From JANNHP01 sp031404455 (GTDB lineage: Bacteria; Planctomycetota; JAJSAM01; JAJVHW01), in contig JANNHP010000018.1 in the NCBI GenBank assembly GCA_031404455.1, positions 1 through 16,935 on the forward strand: a stretch of 16,935 nucleotides of DNA, read 5' to 3'. Each line of letters starts with the position of its first letter. Position 1 is the stretch's first letter. The notes under the pieces are model-generated. The model made no database searches, was not told the origin of the DNA, and saw only the letters and a program-made list of their open reading frames with translations. The position numbers were made by a program, and so were the translations under genes. Positions 11,175-16,935 of the stretch are shown one piece after another.

Positions 11175-11793
11175 ATGCGCAACCCCACCCCCGCCTTCCG
11201 CTCCGCCGACGAAGAAGAGGACGACGAGAAGTCCTCCAGCGTCGCCGCCCCGATCGTCCGCCGCCTGCTCGAGACGAGGACGGTCCTCGTCTGCGGGCCC
11301 GTCAGCGACGACATGGCGCGCGACGTCATGGCGCAGCTCCTCGTGCTCGACGCGCGCGACTCGGTGAAGCCGATCCGCGTCGTCATCAACTCGCCCGGCG
11401 GCGCCGTCGACGCGGGGTACGCGATCTACGACACGATGCGCTTCGTCAAGGCGCCCGTGCACTCGATCTGCGCGGGGCTCGCGGCGAGCGCCGCCACGGT
11501 GATCCTGCTCGGGGCGCCGAAGGAGCACCGCTACTCGCTGCCCAACACCCCGCTTCCTCATCCACCAGCCCTCCACGGGCATCCAGGGACAGGCGAGCGA
11601 CGTCGCGATCGGCGCGCAGGAGATCCTCAAGCTGCGCCAGAAGGTGAACGAGCTCCTCGCAGCGGAGACGGGCAAGCCCATCGAGCGGATCGCCGAGGAC
11701 ACGCGCCGCGACTTCTGGATGTCCGCCGAGGAGGCGCGCGACTACGGCCTCATCACGAACATCGTGGCCCGGGCCGCCGATCTGCCGGCGTAG
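11175..11793 (+). pseudogene. clpP-like serine protease subunit gene, interrupted by a +1 frameshift
   Basis: ClpP subunits form the barrel protease that works with Clp ATPases. From ATG 11175 the first 125 codons are clearly ClpP-like: IRVVINSPGGAVDAGYAIYD, then SICAGLAASAATVILLGA with catalytic S105. At 11548-11551 (ACCCCG) one extra C shifts the frame. Removing it gives RFLIHQPSTGIQGQA with H130, then EDTRRDFWMSAEEARDYGL with D179, and a TAG at 11791-11793, giving a 205-residue protein of normal length. H130 and D179 sit the expected 49 residues apart. As read, the product keeps Ser but loses His and Asp and ends at 11825 with unrelated sequence. The second half is fully preserved, so either the insertion is recent, or it is a homopolymer error in the read, or it is bypassed by slippage. 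It is divergent from the kinase operon and convergent with the lipoprotein gene. Confidence 0.85.
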
Positions 11794-11805
11794 CCGCCTT
11801 CGGCT
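11792..11805. terminator. Short hairpin between convergent genes
   Basis: AGCCG-CCTT-CGGCT forms a 5-bp stem with a 4-nt loop in the 12-nt gap between the clpP-like stop and the lipoprotein stop. It reads on both strands and has no T-run, so at best it is a weak two-way terminator. Confidence 0.3.
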
Positions 11806-13506
11806 TCAGCGCTCGTAGGGCATGACGACGCGGTCGATCCGCGCGGCGTTGCCGTTCTCCGGCGCACCGTCGAAGCGCAGCCGGAACCGGATGAACCGGT
11901 ACGCGGGGAGCCGCTCGAGATCCGGCTCCCAGGGACTCGCGCGCGCCGCGTCGGGCGCTCCGTCGCCGCCGGCGGGCGCGGACTGGTACTCGGCCGCGAC
12001 GCGGACGCCCGGATCGGCGTCGGAGCGCACGATCACGCCGGTGCGCCATCCCGGGATCGGCGTCCCGGTGTCGTACCAGAGCGAACGCGCCCGCGGTGTC
12101 GCCGGCGCCACGAGCAGCGAGGCGGCCGGCGCGACGCCGCCGTGTCCCTCGACGAGCGCGTGGAGCGCCGCGTCGGGATAGGCGGCGACCCGCACGCCGG
12201 GCGTCAGTTCGATCCGCACTTCGAGCAGGACGGAACGGCCCGCTTCGAGTCGCAGCGGTTCGTCGAACACGACGTCGACGAACGCGCGCCCGCCCGACGA
12301 CGACGCGATCTCGACGTCGATCGGATCGACGACACGCGCGACCGGCCGGAGCTCGGCCGATCCGCGATTGCCGAGGAAGCTGGGTTCGGGGGCGTCGAGA
12401 CCCGTCGGGCCGGCCTCCACCACTGCGGCGAGGACCCGCGATGCGGCGGGCGCGTCGGCGAACTCGAGCCGGAACGCCGACGCGAGGCCGTCCGGCACGT
12501 CGTCGCCGGGGAGGAGGAGCTGGAAGTGGAGCGACGGCGACTCGTCGAGCCGCAGCAGCGGCTCACCGGCCCCCGGGGCGACGAGCACGGTGTCGCTCCG
12601 GCCCACGAGCACTCCTGGCGTCTCGGGGTCGTCCCACCCGCACGACGTCGCGTGCGAGTCGGCGCGCGCGGAGTCCACGAAGTCCTCGGCGAGCTCGTGG
12701 AGCGACGTCCGGCGGGTGTGGAACATGAGGAACCGGGCGGACCCCCCATCGAGCGGATTGCCGGCGGCGTCGAGCAGTCCGTCGTGCAGTTCGACGTCCA
12801 CGCGGCGGTCGGGCGGCAGAGGCGAGGCCGGATGCACCACGACCGTGGTGCAGTCGCCCGAGAGTGCCAGCCGGGCGGGGACGACACGTCCCTCGACCCG
12901 GAGCGTCACGGCATCACCCGACGTGACCGAGCCCGATGCGACCGGCTCGTCGAAACGCAACTCGATCGTCGCGCCGGCAGGCACGTCCGGCGCGCCATCG
13001 CGCGGGCTTGAGCTCGCGAGCCGGGGACCGACGAGGTCGCCGCGCACGGCGCTCGCGCGGAACGTGGCGTCGAACGCGCGATCGAGCGATTCGCCCGTCT
13101 TCGCGCGGACGCTGCGCGGAGAGGGAGATCCGTCGATGTGCAGGCGCAGCGTCTCGTCCACGGGGAACTCGCGGCCCGGGAGCGGCGCAACGCGCAGTTC
13201 CCGGCCCGCCGCATAGGCTCGGACGCGCAGCGCCCGGCGACCGTCCGACTTCGTCACGCGCACCGAGCGCGAGCCGACGGAGCGGGGATCGACGTCGCGG
13301 GTGAAGCGGATCACGACGGCACCGTCGGAGGCGACGGAGCCCCGGTCCGACGAAGACCGCTCCACGGCGAACCGCTCGGCCGCCCCGGGACCGAGGACGA
13401 GTTCCTCGGCGGGAGGCGGGTCACAGGCGACGAGCGCCGACGCCGTCGCGGCGAGCAGCACCGCGGCGGTGACGGAGCGCAGTCGGATTCGTGTCCCCAT
13501 CGGCAT
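11806..13506 (-). CDS. Lipoprotein with bacterial Ig-like (Big_5/SbsA type) domains
   Basis: The product is 566 residues from ATG 13506, with AGGA four bases before it; a second ATG two codons on (13500) is also possible. The N-terminus is a lipoprotein signal: MGTRIRLR, a hydrophobic run, then ALVAC with C28 as the lipidated cysteine and Asp at +2. Residues about 45-125 and 160-270 are two Ig-like units; the second shows the typical SPRDGAPDVPAGATIELRF, then VTLRVEG and LDAAGNPLDGGSARFLMF. The remainder (270-566) is beta-rich with no recognised motif and ends VMPYER. It is probably anchored at the periplasmic face or in the outer layer and may bind a surface partner. It lies 73 nt behind the sigma factor gene on the same strand and may be co-transcribed with it. 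Precise function unknown. Confidence 0.78.
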   Translation of the reverse strand: MPMGTRIRLRSVTAAVLLAATASALVACDPPPAEELVLGPGAAERFAVERSSSDRGSVASDGAVVIRFTRDVDPRSVGSRSVRVTKSDGRRALRVRAYAAGRELRVAPLPGREFPVDETLRLHIDGSPSPRSVRAKTGESLDRAFDATFRASAVRGDLVGPRLASSSPRDGAPDVPAGATIELRFDEPVASGSVTSGDAVTLRVEGRVVPARLALSGDCTTVVVHPASPLPPDRRVDVELHDGLLDAAGNPLDGGSARFLMFHTRRTSLHELAEDFVDSARADSHATSCGWDDPETPGVLVGRSDTVLVAPGAGEPLLRLDESPSLHFQLLLPGDDVPDGLASAFRLEFADAPAASRVLAAVVEAGPTGLDAPEPSFLGNRGSAELRPVARVVDPIDVEIASSSGGRAFVDVVFDEPLRLEAGRSVLLEVRIELTPGVRVAAYPDAALHALVEGHGGVAPAASLLVAPATPRARSLWYDTGTPIPGWRTGVIVRSDADPGVRVAAEYQSAPAGGDGAPDAARASPWEPDLERLPAYRFIRFRLRFDGAPENGNAARIDRVVMPYER

Positions 13507-13555
13507 CAGATCCTATCGGACCTTGGACGCCTCGTGTGTCACCGCAGTGTCGCGC

Positions 13556-13583
13556 CGCGTGGGGTTTCTTCACACCCTCTCAG
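13556..13583 (-). repeat. Second exact copy of the GGGTGTGAAGAAACCC element, at the sigma factor stop
   Basis: On the minus strand the copy spans the TGA stop of the sigma factor gene (13580-13582) and continues GAGGGTGTGAAG, AAACCCC, ACGCG. It is identical over 28 nt to 3399-3426. After ACGCG it reads GCGCGAC, close to the GAGCGAC seen in the other copies, then diverges. It lies in the 73-nt gap before the lipoprotein gene. Confidence 0.75.
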
Positions 13584-14206
13584 ATCTCGTCGAGGCGGTC
13601 GCCGAGCATCTCGCGCAGCGCAGCGTGGGCGCGATTGAGCCTCGACCGGACCGTTCCGGGCGGCAGGTCGAGGATCGCGCCGATCTCCTCGTAGGCGAGC
13701 CCCTGCGGATAGCGCAGCAGGATCACGGCCGCGAGCTTCGGCGAGAGCCGATCGATCGCCGCGTTCAACATCGCCGCCCGCTCGGCGCGCATGGCGTGAA
13801 CGTCCGGCGGCGGGCGCCGCGACGAAGGAGCCGTATCGCGGTCCGCCGTGGCGCGATCCGGCGCGAAGGACCCTCGATCGCTCGTCGCCGCGTGCAACTC
13901 GTCGAGGGAGACCGAGCGGTGCCGACGCTCCCGGCGTCGGAGATCGATGCTCCGGTTCAAGACCACGCGGTAGAGCCACGACGAGAACTGAGCCCGCGCC
14001 TCGAAGCGAGGCCCTTTCTCGTAGACGGTGAGGAAGGCCTCCTGGACCGCATCCGCCGCAAGACTCGCGTCTCCCAGCACCCTCCACGCGAGATCGAACG
14101 CCTTCTGGCGGTGGCGAGCGAAGAGGGACGCGAACGCGGACTCGCGCACCGTCCGGTCGCGCGATGCGAGCCGCCGGGCAAGTTCCACGTCGCTCGGCTC
14201 GCTCAT
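13580..14206 (-). CDS. ECF-type RNA polymerase sigma factor
   Basis: The 208-residue product from ATG 14206 has the two domains of group 4 sigma factors. Region 2 spans about 24-92 (LFARHRQKAFDLAWRVLGD, AVQEAFLTVYEKGPRFE, FSSWLYRVVLNRSIDLRRR), and region 4 spans about 146-200 (MLNAAIDRLSPKLAAVILL, YEEIGAILDLPPGTVRSRL, a clear helix-turn-helix). The linker between them (93-142) is longer than usual and rich in Arg, Ser, Pro and Asp. It directs RNA polymerase to a small set of promoters. No anti-sigma factor with a zinc-binding HxxxCxxC motif is encoded next to it; the downstream partner is the Ig-like lipoprotein. No good ribosome binding site is seen before the ATG. Its stop codon overlaps the repeated GGGTGTGAAG element. 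Confidence 0.93.
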   Translation of the reverse strand: MSEPSDVELARRLASRDRTVRESAFASLFARHRQKAFDLAWRVLGDASLAADAVQEAFLTVYEKGPRFEARAQFSSWLYRVVLNRSIDLRRRERRHRSVSLDELHAATSDRGSFAPDRATADRDTAPSSRRPPPDVHAMRAERAAMLNAAIDRLSPKLAAVILLRYPQGLAYEEIGAILDLPPGTVRSRLNRAHAALREMLGDRLDEI

Positions 14207-14442
14207 CCGGGGCGCGGTCCCTCATGCACCAGGGTTGGACGCGCGATCCCCCGGATCCGCGCCGCAATTCGAGCCCATTGTAGCTCCGCGCTCGAAGCCG
14301 GCTCCCCGCGCGGAGGCGTCCCCTCCGCAGGCTCGCCTGCGGGCGAGCGGAGGCGGGCAGCGCGATTCGACGACTCGGCGGGCGCTCGGATCGTCGCCGC
14401 GACCGCAGACGCCTGCCGGTCCAGGCTCGGCGTCCGCAGTCG

Positions 14443-14484
14443 CTCAATTCGAGAGGGTTCCCCGTGCAGATTTCTCAAATTGAG
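14443..14484 (+). promoter_or_regulatory. Two related 11-nt boxes (CTCAANTNGAG), possible operator
   Basis: CTCAATTCGAG at 14443-14453 and CTCAAATTGAG at 14474-14484 match CTCAANTNGAG. The second is a perfect palindrome around its central base and the first is close to one. They are 31 bp apart start to start, about three helical turns, and the second ends one base before the -35 box. That layout suits a dimeric regulator bound side by side. The protein is not known. Confidence 0.45.
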
Positions 14485-14485
14485 C

Positions 14486-14516
14486 TTGACAGCCAGGCTC
14501 GAGCGCACGTTACCTT
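14486..14516 (+). promoter_or_regulatory. Probable sigma-70 promoter of the small exported protein
   Basis: TTGACA at 14486-14491 is a perfect -35 box. TACCTT at 14511-14516 follows at 19 nt, or TTACCT at 14510-14515 at 18 nt, as a weaker -10 box. Transcription would start near 14522, leaving a leader of about 160 nt. The local drop in G+C around the boxes supports a promoter. Confidence 0.5.
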
Positions 14517-14644
14517 TCTGACAGTTTCTCGAAGTGGCGCGCAACGCGTCTCATATCGAGGAAGTTCCAGGACGTGTTGTTGGGCCGCGCAAGGCCCCGG
14601 CTCGTCCCCACGGAAGCATCGCGTTGAAGTGCAAGGCGGGCCGT

Positions 14645-14661
14645 CCCCGGAGACCCCGGGG
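14645..14661 (+). promoter_or_regulatory. GC hairpin in the leader, just before the ribosome binding site
   Basis: CCCCGG-AGACC-CCGGGG forms a 6-bp all-GC stem with a 5-nt loop, ending 8 nt before AGGAGG. It might tune initiation or stabilise the message. There is no following T-run, so it is not a terminator. Confidence 0.4.
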
Positions 14662-14669
14662 CTCGAGCC

Positions 14670-14675
14670 AGGAGG
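14670..14675 (+). promoter_or_regulatory. Ribosome binding site AGGAGG of the small exported protein
   Basis: A full AGGAGG lies 5 nt before ATG 14681. It fixes the start there and rules out the longer in-frame opening at 14534, whose extra residues do not look like protein. Confidence 0.8.
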
Positions 14676-14680
14676 ATGAG

Positions 14681-15013
14681 ATGCGAATTGGAAAGATCGC
14701 CGCTGGCGCTCTGACCATGGTGGGCCTGTTCGTCGGAGCCACGGCGCTCGCGGACGGCCTCGCGAAGATCCAGTCGTTCGTCGGGACTCAGACGGTTGGC
14801 GGTTCAGCCACGTTCTGCATCATTCCGAGCCCCCAGGCGGTCGGCAAGCCGTGCATGTTCATGGTTCTCGGCAACACGGTCGGCTCCACGATCCTGGCGC
14901 CCGGCCCGAACTTCGTGACGCTGCCCTACATGGGCCCTGCGTCGGTCTACACCGCGACGGGGCCGATGATCGAGGCCGTCTCGACGTCCCCTGAAGTTGA
15001 GGGCGGAAACTAG
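14681..15013 (+). CDS. Small exported protein of unknown function, 110 residues
   Basis: I do not recognise a family. The start at ATG 14681 has an excellent ribosome binding site. A signal peptide is clear: MRIGK, hydrophobic AAGALTMVGLFVGATALA, with likely cleavage after A24. The mature part of about 86 residues has two cysteines (C46 and C58 around IIPSPQAVGKP) that could form a disulfide, many Gly, Pro, Thr and Val residues, and a beta-like pattern (SATFCII, CMFMVLGN, NFVTLPYMG, ASVYTATG). No membrane segment or charge cluster follows. It has its own promoter with upstream boxes, divergent from an ECF sigma factor and convergent with a sensor kinase hybrid, so it may be a regulated secreted or surface product. 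Its TAG stop shares the CTAG palindrome with the stop of the opposite gene. Confidence 0.75.
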   Translation: MRIGKIAAGALTMVGLFVGATALADGLAKIQSFVGTQTVGGSATFCIIPSPQAVGKPCMFMVLGNTVGSTILAPGPNFVTLPYMGPASVYTATGPMIEAVSTSPEVEGGN

Positions 15014-16935
15014 CTGCGGTCCAACACGCGGCGCACGTCGCCGATCGTGAACGGCTTGCGGAGAACGCTCACGCCCAAGGCGTGAGCGGTCTCTTCTTCG
15101 CGGCCGCCGAGTGAACCGGACATCACGATCACCCTCGTCCCCGCCGCTTCGGCAAGCGTGGTCCGAGCCACGTCGATCCCATTCCGGTCGGGCATGTTCA
15201 CGTCCGTGATCACGACGTCATAGTGGGCGTTGCCCCGCGTGATGCGGTCGATCGCTGCGTTCCCTCCGATCGAGACCTCCGTCGCGACGCCCATCGTCTG
15301 CAGCATGCTGGCGAGGACGCGCGCGACGCTGGGCTCGTCGTCGACCACCAGCACGTTCAGCGTATCGTGGTCCTGGGAACGGGGCGGCTGCTCGTGCGTC
15401 TCCTCCGGCAGCGAGAGCGGCTCGTGGAGGCCGTTCTGGCTCGCGGCGGGCAGGACCAGCGCGATGCGCGTGCCGAGGCCGGGTTCGCTCGTCACGAGGA
15501 TGTCGCCGCCGTGGCGCTGCGCGATCCCGTGCGCGATCGCGAGCCCGAGACCGTTGCCTCGCTCGCCCTTCGTGGTGAAGAACGGTTCGAACAGCTTGGC
15601 GAGGACCTCGGGAGACATCCCGCAGCCCGTGTCCTCGACCGCGACCGTGGACAGGTCGCCGTCCTGCCGCCCGTCGATCTTCAACTTCCCCCCGTTCGGC
15701 ATCGATTCGATCGCGTTCACGATCACGTTCGTGAACACCTCCCGCAGTTCGCTCGCCACGCCGCGGACGCGCAGTTCGGCGGGGATCCGGCAGACGACCT
15801 CGACGCGAGCGGCGGTCACCCGCCAGCGCAGCATGTCGAGGACCCGGCTCACGATCTCCGCGATCGGAACGATCTCGAACGTCCGGGAATCCCGGGCCCG
15901 GGTCGTGGACTGGATGCGCCGGATGACTTCGGCAGCGTCGAGAGCGGCGCGCTCCACGACGGAAAGGGATCGCAGGTGCGGCGCCGCTCCCGGGTCCCGC
16001 ATCAGCAGTTGGGTCTCGCCGAGGATCGCGGTGAGCAGGTTGTTGAAGTCGTGGGCGACCTCGCTCGTCATGCGTCCGACGGCGCGGAGGCTCTCCGCCC
16101 GCACGGCGTCATTGCGAGCGCGGTCGAGCTCCTCGCACGACGTGCGCAGCTCCGACACGAGCTGGGCGTTCTCGAGCGCGAGCGCCGCCTGCGCGGCGAA
16201 CCCCTCGATGAGCTCCACGTCGCCCTCGGAGAACGACTTCGCGGCGCTCCGGTTCTCGACGTAGAGGTAGCCGAGATAGTCACCCTGCGTCTGGAGCGGC
16301 GCCACGATGAGCGACCTCGGGCGGAATCTCATGACGCTCGGCCGCCCGCCGAGGTCTCCGTCGCCGCAGGCGTCGTCGAACAGGCAGGCGCGGCCGGACT
16401 CCCGCACTCGCTTCACGGCGGTCAGGCTCACCTCCGCCTCCGAGGGCGGCAGGTCGCGCACGCCTTCCGCCGTCGCGACCTTCGCCCTCGACTGCGTCCG
16501 CCCCTTCGCGTACACGACCACGGCGCGTTCGGCCCTGCAGATCGAGATCACGCCGACGACGATCTCCCCGAGAAGCGAGTCGACCTCGACGGCCGACCGG
16601 AGCCTGAGGGCGCTCGCGAGCACGCGCTCGAGACTGGCGGCCCGTCCGCCGATCTGCCCCTTCGCGATCCACTGCTGGTAGAGCGCGGCGCGGATGCGGT
16701 TCAGCCTGACCGGCCCGGCGGTGACGTTCTCGCGGTAGAGATCGTCCGAGGGATCGAGGCCGGCGAGTCCCGCAAGGATGCCGAGCGGCAGCTTCGCCAC
16801 GTACGTGGCCGCCGCACCGGACCAGAGCCGATCGATCGTCGTCTCGGCGGCCGCGATGACGCCGTCGATCTGGTGCTCGTTGGGCTCCCCCGAAATCGCG
16901 GCCGCCCTCAGGCAGGCGAGTCGCCACTCCCAGAG
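15010..16935 (-). CDS. GAF sensor histidine kinase with C-terminal receiver domain, 5' end outside window
   Basis: The frame is open to the right edge: 45 codons lie upstream of the GTG at 16800, with no stop and similar codon use, so GTG 16800 is probably not the start. Counting from that GTG, a helical part (1-60) leads to a GAF domain (about 65-212: SLLGEIVVGVISICRAERAV, VAPLQTQGDYLGYLYVENR). Then come a coiled linker, the phosphoacceptor H250 in VAHDFNNLL, the N box (NVIVNAIESM), DTGCGM, FEPFFTTKG and GNGLGLAIA of the ATPase domain, and a receiver domain (480-596) with D487/D488, phosphoacceptor D533 in ITDVNMPD, S561 and K582. All catalytic residues are present. The N-terminal part resembles the stretch before GAF in long kinase/ATPase/histidine-kinase fusions, so a larger protein may lie to the right. 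No output domain is seen; a separate regulator is likely. Confidence 0.93.
   Translation of the reverse strand, partial: LWEWRLACLRAAAISGEPNEHQIDGVIAAAETTIDRLWSGAAATYVAKLPLGILAGLAGLDPSDDLYRENVTAGPVRLNRIRAALYQQWIAKGQIGGRAASLERVLASALRLRSAVEVDSLLGEIVVGVISICRAERAVVVYAKGRTQSRAKVATAEGVRDLPPSEAEVSLTAVKRVRESGRACLFDDACGDGDLGGRPSVMRFRPRSLIVAPLQTQGDYLGYLYVENRSAAKSFSEGDVELIEGFAAQAALALENAQLVSELRTSCEELDRARNDAVRAESLRAVGRMTSEVAHDFNNLLTAILGETQLLMRDPGAAPHLRSLSVVERAALDAAEVIRRIQSTTRARDSRTFEIVPIAEIVSRVLDMLRWRVTAARVEVVCRIPAELRVRGVASELREVFTNVIVNAIESMPNGGKLKIDGRQDGDLSTVAVEDTGCGMSPEVLAKLFEPFFTTKGERGNGLGLAIAHGIAQRHGGDILVTSEPGLGTRIALVLPAASQNGLHEPLSLPEETHEQPPRSQDHDTLNVLVVDDEPSVARVLASMLQTMGVATEVSIGGNAAIDRITRGNAHYDVVITDVNMPDRNGIDVARTTLAEAAGTRVIVMSGSLGGREEETAHALGVSVLRKPFTIGDVRRVLDRS

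Larger units (their letters stand above)
14207..14680. other. 474-nt divergent regulatory region
   Basis: This gap separates the sigma factor gene (minus) from the small exported protein gene (plus). It contains a strong TTGACA promoter for the plus-strand gene, two CTCAANTNGAG boxes upstream of it, and a GC hairpin before the ribosome binding site, all listed separately. At 14322-14353 there is a further self-complementary stretch (GCTCGCC/GGCGAGC stem flanked by CCTCC/GGAGG) of unknown role. A CAATTCGAG at 14265-14273, about 60 bp before the sigma factor start, shares nine bases with the upstream box at 14443. No coding sequence is credible here. Confidence 0.6.

Noticed and set aside
14322..14353. 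Hairpin (GCTCGCC/GGCGAGC with CCTCC/GGAGG) as a terminator or riboswitch
   Set aside because: No gene ends here and no T-run follows. It also has alternative pairings of similar strength, as expected by chance in GC-rich DNA.
13301..14521. 406-codon plus-strand frame opposite the sigma factor
   Set aside because: Antisense shadow; the sigma factor on the minus strand has clear region 2 and region 4 motifs.

Overview
The window is very GC-rich bacterial chromosome (roughly two-thirds G+C or more by eye), densely coded and mostly read on the minus strand. No rRNA, tRNA, CRISPR array, transposase or integrase was seen. The gene mix suggests a member of the Planctomycetota or a similar large-genome lineage: Hanks-type kinase with a TPR tail, FHA protein, lipoprotein with bacterial Ig-like repeats, ECF sigma factor, and GAF/histidine kinase/receiver hybrid. 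This placement is an inference from style, because no marker gene here settles it.

Left region (1-3422, minus strand): an exported, probably beta-propeller protein (1334-3061), an M55 D-aminopeptidase with a TTG start (456-1304) and a membrane-anchored lipoyl-type periplasmic adaptor that runs off the left edge (1-468). They are closely spaced (29-nt gap, then a 13-nt overlap) and look like one operon of envelope or peptide handling. A non-coding stretch (3062-3422) upstream of it holds an imperfect inverted repeat.

Central region (3423-11097, minus strand): a same-strand run of an FHA/zinc-knuckle/pseudokinase protein, an active-looking transmembrane Ser/Thr kinase with a TPR tail, full-length DNA polymerase I, and an 86-residue unknown protein. 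The FHA protein has lost the catalytic lysine, HRD and DFG residues, so it probably acts as a phosphopeptide-reading partner of the active kinase encoded next to it. A clpP-like gene (11175-11793, plus) is divergent from this run and carries a one-base insertion in a C run that breaks the frame between the catalytic Ser and His.

Right region (11806-16935): an ECF-type sigma factor followed by an Ig-like lipoprotein on the minus strand. Divergent from the sigma factor is a small exported protein on the plus strand with a good TTGACA promoter, two near-identical upstream boxes and a hairpin before its ribosome binding site. Convergent with it is a large sensor histidine kinase/receiver hybrid that enters from the right edge; both genes use the same CTAG for their stop codons.

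The most unusual non-coding signal is a short element with core GGGTGTGAAGAAACCC. A 28-nt exact copy overlaps the stop codon of two unrelated genes 10 kb apart (3399-3426 and 13556-13583), and a variant copy faces one of them to form the inverted repeat at 3228-3422.
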